Origin: Flavobacterium sp. N502540 | GTDB lineage: Bacteria; Bacteroidota; Bacteroidia; Flavobacteriales; Flavobacteriaceae | Length of the DNA stretch: 64,000 nt | Direction of reading: 5' to 3' | Assembly: GCF_025947365.1 (NCBI RefSeq) | Contig: NZ_CP110012.1 | Coordinates: forward strand, 4,774,001 to 4,838,000 | Shown: positions 1 to 8,588 of the stretch, piece by piece | How positions within the stretch are numbered: the stretch's first letter is position 1 | Layout: every line of letters starts with the position of its first letter | The notes under the pieces: model-generated | Told to the model about the DNA's origin: nothing | Database searches by the model: none | The model's input: only the letters and a program-made list of their open reading frames with translations | Position numbers and translations under genes: made by a program

Positions 1-695
1 AAATTCATTAAAGTCATCCAGGTGTTTACATTATCGGATGTTGACCAGAACCTGATTTTTTTATTCTGTGCATGAACTTTTTTAATGACCGACTGTACTT
101 TTTCTAAATCAGCCTGGGTCATTACTCCTTTTCCGTTCCAAACGGTGAGTTCTTTTAAATCTTCGCTAATCATTTCGACACGTGACAATTGCTCCGGAGA
201 ATAGGTTTCATTTCTTCTTCCGTCAAAATAGATAAACTCAGGATATTGATTCCAGTTTAATGGTTCAGGTCTGTTTCCTGAAATAACTACTTTTAGATTT
301 TTGTTTGAAGTCAAATCGGGATACGTTTTAAGCTGTTGCACAATCACTTTAAGTGTAGTATCAGCTTCTGATTTTATATCGATCATTAGGATTAAAGGCT
401 TATTCTCAGGGTAAACTTTACCTTCTAAGTTTTTTATCTTCTTCGACAAAGGGTCCAAATAAAGACTTCGCAGTGTATTGTACGTTTTGATTTCGGCTGA
501 AGTATGTGCTACCAAAAGCTCATTATTGCTCAGAAAAACATCCGCTTCGATAACGCCGGCTTCATTGGAATAGGCTTCATAAAAAGGCAATTTACCTGCA
601 TTATCATTGTGCGAATGAATATTAGCAGAACTGTATTCCTGTGCCTGCGCAAACAGAAAAAAATGAAGGCTAAAAAGTATAATTATTTTTTTCAT
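1..695 (-). CDS. secreted PI-PLC/glycerophosphodiester phosphodiesterase-like protein (partial, 3' end outside window)
   Basis: The frame opens at an ATG at 693-695 and stays open to base 1, giving about 231 residues without the C-terminus. It begins with a signal peptide (MKKIIILFSLHFFLFAQAQ) and then HSHNDN near residue 27, followed by a GVIEADVFL segment with an acidic E-A-D and a downstream LLVAH. This is the layout of the TIM-barrel PI-PLC/GDPD-like superfamily, where the His and acidic residues bind metal and substrate. LMIDIKSEAD near residue 103 is another expected barrel strand. It probably hydrolyses a phosphodiester or lipid headgroup outside the cytoplasm. It lies downstream of susD on the same strand, but 302 bp away, so co-transcription is uncertain. 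The exact substrate cannot be read from the sequence. Confidence 0.75.
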   Translation of the reverse strand, partial: MKKIIILFSLHFFLFAQAQEYSSANIHSHNDNAGKLPFYEAYSNEAGVIEADVFLSNNELLVAHTSAEIKTYNTLRSLYLDPLSKKIKNLEGKVYPENKPLILMIDIKSEADTTLKVIVQQLKTYPDLTSNKNLKVVISGNRPEPLNWNQYPEFIYFDGRRNETYSPEQLSRVEMISEDLKELTVWNGKGVMTQADLEKVQSVIKKVHAQNKKIRFWSTSDNVNTWMTLMN

Positions 696-997
696 TACAA
701 ATAAAATTAATTCAATTCTAAAATGGTCTTCAAGAATTAGAAGATAAGCCACAGATTAAAAAGATCTCCACAGATTTCTTTAACCCGTTGCGTGTACTTA
801 ATACAAAAATCATTTAACACATCGTCCCGATGCATTGGGATAGGTCTATAAAAGAATATAAGAAGAAGCGTGTTTCGTACACATAGCTTTAAACCTAGCT
901 AAAATATGTAGATTGTTTGCATTTTCTTTACAACTGCAAGCTCCACAACTGAGCCTGCAGCGTAAAAAAAAATAAACAAACAAAATGAAACTATTAC
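696..997. other. intergenic region between susD and the PLC-like gene
   Basis: No gene is supported here. The stretch holds an imperfect hairpin with a 10-bp stem (934-943 with 951-960, CTGCAAGCTC against GAGCCTGCAG, one wobble pair). A short palindrome, TCCCGATGCATTGGGA, lies near 826-841. Neither is followed by a clear T-tract on the minus strand, so I do not call a terminator. I found no full TAnnTTTG promoter on the minus strand. Confidence 0.5.
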
Positions 998-2533
998 TTA
1001 CCAGCCTTTGTTCTGAAAAAGGGCTCCTTTACTCACGGCAATTTCATCCGGCGGTATTGGCCACACATGATGAATGGCAGGATTAAAATTACGGGCAGGA
1101 TAAATCACTGTTCCGTTGTAATGGTGTAAAGGTTTTGCATAAGTCGCCTGAGCATCGCCCCAGCGTACTAAATCGAAATGACGGTCAGTCCATTCTCCTG
1201 CCAGCTCACAACGTCTTTCTTTTTTCAGATCTGTTAGTGTGGCTCCTCCAATGCTTGGTAAACCGGCACGATTTCGAATCATGTTTATTTCGGTATCAGC
1301 ACTTAGTCCTTTCATTAATTTTGCCTCAGCCAACATCAGGATTACATCCGCATAACGCAAAAGAGGCAGGTTTAAAGCTGTTGAAGGTTTGTCTCCGTTT
1401 GCATTTACATAACGAATATCAATTCCGCCCGAAGTAGTTTTTGGATAACCGAAGGGCTCCATGTATTTTTTAAACTGATAACCGGTTCTGTTACTTGAAC
1501 TGACAATATATTTTCCTTCATTAAAAGTGGCTAATTCACCAAAGTACATAAACTTGTCTCCTTTTTGAAGAATTGTGGCACTTCGTCTTTTATCAGCAGA
1601 ATCATACGTATCGAACAATTCTTTAGTAGGATAAAAATTTCCCCAGCCGTTGTAAACTCCCCAGCCTTTATCTTCCAGACATACTCCCGGAAAAATAGAT
1701 CCTAAGCTTGTGTTTTCGGCACTCGAGGTTACGGACCAAATGTACTCTGACGACCAGTTGTTTTTAATTTTAAAAACATCTTCGAAATTATCCAGTAATT
1801 TGTGTTTTCCACTGTTGACAATCATATTAGCATACTTAATCGCATTGTCCCAGTCTTTTGCATACAAATAGGTACGCACCAAATATCCCCATGCTGCAGT
1901 TTTATGAGCACGTCCGTAATTGTCTGAACTAAGTTCACTGAAATAAGGCAATAAATCGGCAGCTTTAATGAGATCGGCAGCGATATAGGCGTAGTTTTCG
2001 GCTACGTTTTTAGCACGCGGCACATATACATTGGTTGGATTTTCTCTGTCCTGAATTGGAATCCCGGCACGGTCATCTCCGTAGTGATAGGCCAATTCCA
2101 GATGCATTACAGCATGATTGAAGTAGGCTTCTCCCAACATCATGTTTTTTGTTTTATCGTCTAAAGAGATTTTCGGAATATTGCGAATCACATCGTTACA
2201 ACGTTTCATTACTTCATAGTGAAGTCTCCAAATGTCTTTGGTATCTGATTCTGCTCCGTCTACAATAAAATTTTTGATTCGTTCCGCATTTTGTCTTGGT
2301 TTCGTTCCGATATCATCACTTGCATTGTTCAGCCAGAAAAATCCGCGACCGTACATATTATCATCTGAATAGAGTGCATAAATCGCATTCACTCCTGCTT
2401 TTGCATCAGCAGGTGTTTTCCAGAAATTACCACTTGAAGGTGCTCCCTGAGGTACTAAATCAAGTTCATTTTCGCAAGCCGACATGCTCATTAAAAGCAC
2501 AAAACTCCATAGTAAAAGACTTAAATTTTTCAT
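998..2533 (-). CDS. SusD/RagB family nutrient-binding outer-membrane lipoprotein
   Basis: This 511-aa protein starts with a lipoprotein signal peptide ending in the lipobox SMSAC, so the mature protein begins at Cys20. The rest has the SusD/RagB helical TPR-like layout, and the C-terminal part carries the typical segment LLRYADVILMLAEAKL, followed by EINMIRNRAG and an ERRCELAGEWTDRHFDLVRWG block. SusD proteins sit on the cell surface as the lid of the SusC channel and capture the nutrient. It begins 21 bp after the SusC gene and is certainly its partner. The ligand is not evident. The PLC-like enzyme downstream hints at a phosphorylated or lipid-derived substrate, which is inference. Confidence 0.93.
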   Translation of the reverse strand: MKNLSLLLWSFVLLMSMSACENELDLVPQGAPSSGNFWKTPADAKAGVNAIYALYSDDNMYGRGFFWLNNASDDIGTKPRQNAERIKNFIVDGAESDTKDIWRLHYEVMKRCNDVIRNIPKISLDDKTKNMMLGEAYFNHAVMHLELAYHYGDDRAGIPIQDRENPTNVYVPRAKNVAENYAYIAADLIKAADLLPYFSELSSDNYGRAHKTAAWGYLVRTYLYAKDWDNAIKYANMIVNSGKHKLLDNFEDVFKIKNNWSSEYIWSVTSSAENTSLGSIFPGVCLEDKGWGVYNGWGNFYPTKELFDTYDSADKRRSATILQKGDKFMYFGELATFNEGKYIVSSSNRTGYQFKKYMEPFGYPKTTSGGIDIRYVNANGDKPSTALNLPLLRYADVILMLAEAKLMKGLSADTEINMIRNRAGLPSIGGATLTDLKKERRCELAGEWTDRHFDLVRWGDAQATYAKPLHHYNGTVIYPARNFNPAIHHVWPIPPDEIAVSKGALFQNKGW

Positions 2534-2554
2534 TTTATAGGTATTATATTTTTT

Positions 2555-5500
2555 TTAAAAAGTTGCGTTTACACCCGTCATATAAATACGGGATAATGGA
2601 TATTTTCCTAAGTCTAAACCAAAATTCTTAAGTCCCACTTCCGGATCCATTCCTGAGTAATTGGTAATGGTAAAAAGGTTTTGCCCCGAGATAAAAAATC
2701 TAAGTTTTGCTTTTCCGTGCAGCCATTGTTCTTTCACTGTATATCCAATCGAAACATTTCTTAATCTCAGGAAAGAAGCATCTTCAATATAAAAATCAGA
2801 GATTCTTCCGAAATTATTATTGTTGTCTGTTGACGAAAGCACCGGAATATTGGTATTGGTATTCGTAGGTGACCACGCGTTTTTAGAATCGGCTAATAAA
2901 TTATAACCCGGGAAAGAAGCATTCACACCTGTATATTTTACGGCATTAAAAACTTTGTTTCCGGCCGTTCCGCTAAGGAAGATGTTCATATCAAATCCTT
3001 TGTATCTGAAATTGGTGTTTAAACTGAAGGTGGTTTTCGGAAAAGGACTTCCAAGCACTACTCTGTCACTGTTATTGATTACACCATCGCCATTTACATC
3101 TTTAAATTTAATGTCTCCGGCAACTGCATTGGGCTGATACACTACTCCTTTATCATTTACATAGGCTTTTGCTTCGGCATTACTTTGGAACAATCCGTCT
3201 GTCGAATACCCGTAAAATGCTCCAACAGGACTTCCTACCTGATAGATATTAGCCAAAGGCAAACTACGAACACGGCTAAGGTTTAAAGGTTCTAAGGAAG
3301 TTAAATCGTCTTTGATCGAAACAATTTTATTGCTTAAGAAAGCTGCATTTGCTGTTACATCAAATTTGAATTCGCCACGTGTTTTCTGATAGGTCAAACT
3401 TGCTTCAATTCCTTTATTTTCAACATTACCCGAATTTACGATTCTTCCTAACGGAGTTCCTGAAACTCCCGGAAGCTGATCGCGAACCAACATGTCCTTA
3501 TTGGTTTTAATGTAAGCATCTACAGATCCTGATAAAGCATTGTTAAACATGGTAAAATCCAATCCTACGTTACTTTGTTCTGAACTTTCCCATCTTAAAT
3601 TAGGATTCGACAATTCGCTCTCAGAATAACCGTAAGAGATTACCGGACTGTTTCCAATTAAAGCTTGTGTCTGCGTTAAAGGCACACTAAACTGGTAAGG
3701 TCCAAGATTTCCTAAGTTTCCAATCTGTCCCCAGCTTGCACGTAATTTTAAGTTGCTTACTAATGGGTCTATGCTTTTCATAAATCCTTCTTCCGAAATC
3801 AACCATCCGGCAGAAACAGAAGGATATACTTTCCAGCGGTTGTCTGAAGTTAGTTTTGAAGTACCGTCACGGCGTATAATTCCTGAAATCAAGTACTTTT
3901 GATTAAAGTCGTAATTCAGCCTTCCTACATAAGAAGAAATGATTTCTTCCGACATTCCCGCTTCTACCTGCTGTACTAACTTGGCATTTAACAAATAACG
4001 CTGTGATGGATCTTCATTATCAAAGCCTGTTCCCTGTACGGTATAAAAATCTCTTTTGGTTTGCTGATAGGTATATCCGGCAAGTGCTTTAAAATTGTGC
4101 TTTCCTAATGATTTTTCATAAGAAAGCGTCTGCTCACTTAATAAATCAGTTGTGGTGGAAGAAGATTTTGTTAATCGGTTAAAGTCAAATATTTTACCCG
4201 GCTCTGTTATTTTTACCGCAAAATCGGTTGCGTTGTTCTGAATTCTGGTATATCCCCAGTTCGATTTAAATTTTAAACCTGATACGATTTCCCATTCTGC
4301 ATAAGGATTAATCAAAACAGTCGAAATCGGATTGCGGTTGTCCAATCTTTTTAAATACGCCACCGGATTGATTACGTCTCCATAAGAGCCAATATATTTT
4401 TCAGGAACACCTCCAAACTTTCCTGAACCGTCTTCTCTATAGATAGTCGCATTTGGCGGATAAAAAATCGCTGCTAAAATGGCTCCTGTATAACCACTTG
4501 TTGTATTGGCTGCCTGACCGTCTGTTAAGGAATACGACAGATTTTCACCCACTGTAAAATTAGGTGCCAGTTTAAAAGAGGAATTGGCTCTCGCCGTATA
4601 ACGGGTTCCGTAGGTGTTTAACAATATTCCTTCGTTTTTGCGGTAACTTCCGGAAATAAAGAAATTAGATTTCTCGGTTTTACCATTTACCGAAATAGAC
4701 AAATCCTGAATTTCGCCGGTACGGAAAATTTCATCCATCCAATTGGTCTTTGTGGTTCTGGCTGTTGGTTCAAATGCGGGGTCAAAAGCCGGAATTCTCG
4801 GCATACCTGCATTGTCTCTGGCGGTGTTCATCGCATCTGCATATTCAGCTGCATTTAAAACGTCTAACTTTTTAGCTACGTTTTGAAAACCTCCCTGATA
4901 ATTTACATTAATATTAATGCGTTCCGAAACTCCTTTTTTAGAAGTAATTAAAATAACTCCTCCTGAAGCTCTTGCTCCATAAATTGCTGCAGAAGCCGCA
5001 TCTTTTAAAACGCTTATCGAAGCAATATCATTTGGGTTCAAGGTGTTTAAAGAACCGCTGTAAATAATTCCGTCCAAAACAATCAGTGGTGTTTCGGCGT
5101 TCAAAGATCCGATACCTCTGATATTAATTGTAGGCTCCGCAGTTGGATCACCCCCATTATTAATTACAGTAACACCTGCCACTGTTCCTTGCAGTAATTC
5201 TGCGGCACTATTGTAGGTTCTGCTTGATGTTTCTTTCATCGAAACGGTTCCTACTGATCCTAAAACTTCATTCTTTTTTACACTTCCGTATCCCATTACA
5301 ACAACTTCCTGCAGTTGTTTCATGTCAGCCGCCAATTTTACACTTATGTTTTTATCTGATTGTGTCACTTTTACTTCCTGCGTCACATAACCTACATAAG
5401 AAAAAACAAGTACTGCCGCAGACGAATTGATTTCGATTTTAAAAGTTCCGTCGAAATCTGTTGTGGCTGTTGCATCCGAATCTTTGTCTTTGATTCCAAC

Positions 5501-5944
5501 ACCCGGTAATGGCATTCCGTCATCACCGCCAAAAACAGTTCCCGAAATGCTTATTTTACCCTGACCGACGTCTGAAACTTTTATGCTTTTCTTAATCACA
5601 ATATTGTTGCTGACAATTTCATATCTCAGCAACAAATTGCTGCATATTTTATCCAAAGCCTGTTCCAGAGGTACATTATTGAGTTTTAAACTAATCTTTT
5701 GATTGGTATTGACCTGATTGGTTTCGTACATAAAATGCACGTCGATTTGTTTTTCAATCTTCTGAAAAACACTCTTTATACTTTCATTTTCTACTTTTAA
5801 AGTTACTCTTTTACCGATATCAAAAGGAGCCGCTTTTACGGTTAATCCGATAAAAAATAGAGCCACGAAAAGCAGTGCCTTCACTAGTACCGATTTTTTA
5901 ATGCTCTGAGCCTTTACGACATACCGCATTTGCTTTTTATTCAT
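2555..5944 (-). CDS. SusC/RagA family TonB-dependent outer-membrane receptor with STN signalling domain
   Basis: The 1129-aa receptor has a signal peptide ending near residue 38 (GLTVKA). A secretin/TonB N-terminal (STN) domain follows at about 47-119, then a CarboxypepD_reg-like beta-sandwich at 132-205, then the TonB box and plug starting near QLQEVVVMGYGSVKK, and a long barrel ending in a C-terminal Phe. It should import a SusD-bound substrate using TonB energy. The STN domain matters because it contacts a FecR-type anti-sigma factor, and a FecR gene lies directly upstream. The receptor is therefore probably also a sensor that switches on its own operon. The gap to fecR is 188 bp and contains a hairpin. 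Confidence 0.95.
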   Translation of the reverse strand: MNKKQMRYVVKAQSIKKSVLVKALLFVALFFIGLTVKAAPFDIGKRVTLKVENESIKSVFQKIEKQIDVHFMYETNQVNTNQKISLKLNNVPLEQALDKICSNLLLRYEIVSNNIVIKKSIKVSDVGQGKISISGTVFGGDDGMPLPGVGIKDKDSDATATTDFDGTFKIEINSSAAVLVFSYVGYVTQEVKVTQSDKNISVKLAADMKQLQEVVVMGYGSVKKNEVLGSVGTVSMKETSSRTYNSAAELLQGTVAGVTVINNGGDPTAEPTINIRGIGSLNAETPLIVLDGIIYSGSLNTLNPNDIASISVLKDAASAAIYGARASGGVILITSKKGVSERININVNYQGGFQNVAKKLDVLNAAEYADAMNTARDNAGMPRIPAFDPAFEPTARTTKTNWMDEIFRTGEIQDLSISVNGKTEKSNFFISGSYRKNEGILLNTYGTRYTARANSSFKLAPNFTVGENLSYSLTDGQAANTTSGYTGAILAAIFYPPNATIYREDGSGKFGGVPEKYIGSYGDVINPVAYLKRLDNRNPISTVLINPYAEWEIVSGLKFKSNWGYTRIQNNATDFAVKITEPGKIFDFNRLTKSSSTTTDLLSEQTLSYEKSLGKHNFKALAGYTYQQTKRDFYTVQGTGFDNEDPSQRYLLNAKLVQQVEAGMSEEIISSYVGRLNYDFNQKYLISGIIRRDGTSKLTSDNRWKVYPSVSAGWLISEEGFMKSIDPLVSNLKLRASWGQIGNLGNLGPYQFSVPLTQTQALIGNSPVISYGYSESELSNPNLRWESSEQSNVGLDFTMFNNALSGSVDAYIKTNKDMLVRDQLPGVSGTPLGRIVNSGNVENKGIEASLTYQKTRGEFKFDVTANAAFLSNKIVSIKDDLTSLEPLNLSRVRSLPLANIYQVGSPVGAFYGYSTDGLFQSNAEAKAYVNDKGVVYQPNAVAGDIKFKDVNGDGVINNSDRVVLGSPFPKTTFSLNTNFRYKGFDMNIFLSGTAGNKVFNAVKYTGVNASFPGYNLLADSKNAWSPTNTNTNIPVLSSTDNNNNFGRISDFYIEDASFLRLRNVSIGYTVKEQWLHGKAKLRFFISGQNLFTITNYSGMDPEVGLKNFGLDLGKYPLSRIYMTGVNATF

Positions 5945-6080
5945 GATTGTGTTTTTTTTAATTGTTTTTGATTGTGGAACGGTTTTCTACGTAGATTTTT
6001 TAATTTGATTTTTAAGGGAATTGTATTTCAGCTGATCGAAACAAGAATTAGAGATTTTAAAAATTCTCCTAACTCTGTCA

Positions 6081-6109
6081 GTCCGCATTGCGCTATGCGA
6101 ACTTTTTTT
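6081..6109. repeat. palindromic hairpin between fecR and susC
   Basis: CGCAT and ATGCG, with one extra mismatched step to GT/AC, flank a 6-base loop, and a run of seven T follows on the plus strand. On the minus transcript that reads from fecR to susC the hairpin is preceded by A residues, so it would not act as a factor-independent terminator in that direction. Its core (GCATTGCGCTATGC) resembles the palindromes inside the repeat elements at 17.4 and 24.7 kb, so it may be a lone member of that family. A role in processing the fecR-susC message is possible. Confidence 0.45.
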
Positions 6110-6132
6110 CTCTCCGCTGTATTTTTTAAAAC

Positions 6133-7053
6133 TTAACGGATGACATAAGTCCCCGATTCTATTTTGTAATCTGCATTGATAATATTGCACACTAAAGCAA
6201 CGACTTGTCCTGCCGGAAGTTCTTTGAAATAAGCACTAATTTTTAAGTTGTTTAAATTTTTGTTTGCAATCTGAACCGTTACGTTATAATTTCGATTGAT
6301 CGTTGCAATGACTTCCGGTAAAGGGGCATCTTCAAAAACGATAATATGCTTTCGCCATAGTGAGATTGAGTTCATTGGGATATCCTTAAACGCCTGAAGT
6401 TTGTTACTGTGCGATTTAAAAACCACTTTTTGTCCCGGAGTTACATATACATTTTCTTCGGTCACAGTTGATTTGACATTCACTCTTCCTGTCAGTACCG
6501 AAACTTCCTGAGTAGTCTGATCCGGATAAGCCTGCACGTTAAAACTCGTTCCCAGTACTTTGGTGTCCATTTTATCGGTATGAATGATAAAGGGATGTTT
6601 TTTATCTTTGGCTACATCAAAAAAGGCTTCTCCGGTTAAATAGATTTCTCTTGTATCCCCTTTAAAAGTAACCGGATACTTTACGAGACTTCCTGCATTA
6701 AGCCATATCTGAGTTCCATCACTTAAAACTATTTTAGCATGTTCTCCCGCTCTTGTTGCATATTGTCTGGTAATGGTTTTTAGCGAGGATAAATAAATGA
6801 AACAGGACAAGCTAATTGCAAATAACAAAGAAGCTGCTACCGCCCAATTTCTATTTGGAAGAGAAATAACCTTGTTCGTTTTTTTTATGTTTTGAATTTC
6901 CTTTTTTAACTTCGATCGGTCTGATGTGATCAATGCTATCGTGTCGAATATTTCTTCGGGATGATCGTACCAGTTATTCCATAGTTCTTCCCCATTTATA
7001 GAGGGCTTCCCTTCTAAAAAAAGTTTTATATCTTGATGTAATTTTTCAGGCAT
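6133..7053 (-). CDS. FecR family anti-sigma factor
   Basis: This 306-aa protein has the FecR layout. A cytoplasmic sigma-binding region spans residues 1-65 and one membrane helix about 70-88. A periplasmic FecR domain covers roughly 95-200 (with GTQIWLNAGS and LTGEAFFDVA). A C-terminal DUF4974 domain covers about 235-306. It should hold the ECF sigma factor inactive until the receptor's STN domain signals. The sigma gene lies upstream, 220 bp away, and susC downstream. A 44-bp bipartite motif ends 25 bp before the ATG and is shared with the sigma gene, so this gene probably has its own sigma-dependent promoter driving the fecR-susC-susD unit. Confidence 0.93.
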   Translation of the reverse strand: MPEKLHQDIKLFLEGKPSINGEELWNNWYDHPEEIFDTIALITSDRSKLKKEIQNIKKTNKVISLPNRNWAVAASLLFAISLSCFIYLSSLKTITRQYATRAGEHAKIVLSDGTQIWLNAGSLVKYPVTFKGDTREIYLTGEAFFDVAKDKKHPFIIHTDKMDTKVLGTSFNVQAYPDQTTQEVSVLTGRVNVKSTVTEENVYVTPGQKVVFKSHSNKLQAFKDIPMNSISLWRKHIIVFEDAPLPEVIATINRNYNVTVQIANKNLNNLKISAYFKELPAGQVVALVCNIINADYKIESGTYVIR

Positions 7054-7078
7054 TATAATGTGTTTATCTCTTTAATAG

Positions 7079-7122
7079 TATGTCTTAGAAATAGTAATTT
7101 CAGGTAGGTGCTTAAGGTTACG
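7079..7122 (-). promoter_or_regulatory. ECF-type bipartite promoter motif upstream of fecR
   Basis: Read on the minus strand it is CGTAACCTT, 4 bases, ACCTACC, 16 bases, AAGACATA, ending 25 bp before the fecR ATG. The same three blocks with the same spacings occur upstream of the sigma-factor gene at 7956-7999. Conserved blocks with unconserved but equal-length spacers are what a promoter would give. Recognition by the sigma factor encoded here is inference. Confidence 0.65.
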
Positions 7123-7273
7123 CTTTTGTTAAGAAAAAATGCGTAATCTTAAATTATATCAATTTTACTTAAATTTTAGTCCGATGCTTTCTGATATAAT
7201 GCCGATGTAATATGAAAATAGTACAATGCAATTGGACTATATTGAATATACATTCGGTATTAGCGATCTGTTA

Positions 7274-7831
7274 TTAGTTAAATTCGCCCAGGTAGTTTCG
7301 CATAAACTTTAATGCGTAGGCAATGTGATACTTTACAGTTTCGTGCGAAACATTAAGTTCTTCGGCTATTTCTTTGTTGGTGTAATGTTTGATTCTGCTG
7401 AGAATAAAAACTTCTTTGGATTTTTTAGGAAGCAATAACGCAGCCTTATCAACGGCTTCCTGTAGTTCTTCATAATAAATAGAATCTTCGGTGGTGTTGC
7501 TGCCGTCGCAATCATTGGTGTTTCTGTCTATAACCTCTCTAACATATTGATCGGTGATGGTATGCAATTTTATATAATCTAAAGTGGTATATCGAACAGA
7601 GGTGTAGATATAAGCTGAAAATTTCTTTTGAATAACCAAATCCTTTCGTCGTTCCCAAATCGTTGTAAAAACTTCCTGAACAATCTCTTCGGAAACCGGA
7701 ACCGACTTCATTCTCACATAAACAAACCGAACCAATACATCCCGATATCGGAAATACAATTCATCAAACGCTTTATCTTTTCCTTGTCTCAATAACTCAA
7801 CAAGCTCCTCATCTGTAAACTTCTTATACAT
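7274..7831 (-). CDS. ECF-type RNA polymerase sigma factor (FecI-like, Bacteroidota family)
   Basis: I start this gene at the ATG at 7829-7831 (MYKKFTDEEL), giving 185 aa. A longer frame exists only from a TTG 60 bases upstream. Sigma region 2 covers about residues 10-80, with ELYFRYRDVLVRF and VQEVFTTIWERRKDL for core and -10 binding. Region 4 covers about 125-180 and holds the helix-turn-helix HYTNKEIAEELNVSHETVKYH. There is no extra domain. It should direct transcription of the fecR-susC-susD unit and probably of itself, since both genes have the same upstream motif. The leader before the ATG would be about 120 bp. Confidence 0.93.
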   Translation of the reverse strand: MYKKFTDEELVELLRQGKDKAFDELYFRYRDVLVRFVYVRMKSVPVSEEIVQEVFTTIWERRKDLVIQKKFSAYIYTSVRYTTLDYIKLHTITDQYVREVIDRNTNDCDGSNTTEDSIYYEELQEAVDKAALLLPKKSKEVFILSRIKHYTNKEIAEELNVSHETVKYHIAYALKFMRNYLGEFN

Positions 7832-7955
7832 GAGGCACCTTTTTTGAATGATTTGGCGAATGAAGTGTTCGAAATAAGACTTTCGATTCAATCTTTATAC
7901 AGCGATGTATTCTGATTTTAAAAAATGACATATACTACAATTGTGTTGTTTATAA

Positions 7956-7999
7956 TATGTCTTCAAAATTAAAGCTGAGGGTAGGTCTGGAAGGTTACG
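7956..7999 (-). promoter_or_regulatory. ECF-type bipartite promoter motif upstream of the sigma gene
   Basis: On the minus strand it reads CGTAACCTT, 4 bases, ACCTACC, 16 bases, AAGACATA, identical in blocks and spacing to the copy before fecR at 7079-7122. It ends 125 bp before the sigma ATG. A possible housekeeping -7 box (TAATTTTG, 7964-7971 minus) overlaps it, though no TTG box lies at the right distance. Confidence 0.6.
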
Positions 8000-8344
8000 T
8001 TTACATTAATAAACTAACCTGGTTATAAAACATTATATTAACATCTGATGCTTTATGTTACGTCAATATTGATAGGAGATCTTCTTAGGTATCAGCTTTG
8101 TAAAGTGTCACTTGTTAAAGCAAATGATACCGCAAGTAATTGTGAATTTGATACAATATTTTTTTTAGTGCAGAAATTTTTCTCCTTATTTTGATCATAA
8201 TGTATCAACAGAATACTTAAGCTGTACTATACCTCCTACAACTATCATATTTCTACCGTAAAATCGTGCAAAACACCAATAAACATAAGATGTGGCTCAT
8301 TTTTCTGCTCCCTGTGATTTATCTCACTCATTAATTAGTGTTTC

Positions 8345-8391
8345 TGACACTAAAAGGATATTTCATGACAATAAAAACCTTCCTCATGACA
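8345..8391 (+). promoter_or_regulatory. three TGACA direct repeats phased at 21 bp
   Basis: TGACA occurs at 8345-8349, 8366-8370 and 8387-8391, so the starts are exactly 21 bp apart, two turns of B-DNA. The last two extend to TCATGACA. They lie about 200 bp upstream of the tail-collar gene, in a 757-bp gap between divergent genes. The phasing suggests sites for an oligomeric regulator bound to one face of the helix, but the 5-bp core is short and chance is possible. Confidence 0.35.
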
Positions 8392-8428
8392 TATTTTTCA
8401 GTTTCGGTGCCTAAGATGTTTAGTTTTA

Positions 8429-8470
8429 ACCTGTTTTAGAAGAGAAAAACAGGTAGAAACACCTGTTTTT
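8429..8470 (+). promoter_or_regulatory. mutually exclusive hairpins (possible attenuator)
   Basis: Three segments can pair: ACCTGTTTT (8429-8437), AAAACAGGT (8446-8454) and ACCTGTTTT (8461-8469). The middle segment is complementary to both neighbours, so either a 1:2 or a 2:3 hairpin forms. The 2:3 form extends to a perfect 10-bp stem with a 6-base loop and ends in T residues, like a weak terminator. It is about 120 bp upstream of the tail-collar ATG. Its use as a switch is inference. Confidence 0.4.
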
Positions 8471-8588
8471 GAGAGTTTTATATTTTATATCTTAGTTGAA
8501 ATATAAAAATTATCCTTTTATTTCTTAGTAAAAAACACTAGTAATATCAAAAACAAATATAAACACTAACCTATTAAAACTAAACACT

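Noticed and set aside
504..704. 66-aa frame near the left edge
   Set aside because: Opposite strand of the PLC-like gene, which has a signal peptide and family motifs.
7832..7891. N-terminal extension of the sigma factor from TTG
   Set aside because: The ATG at 7831 gives a normal-length ECF factor and the extension has no sigma similarity.
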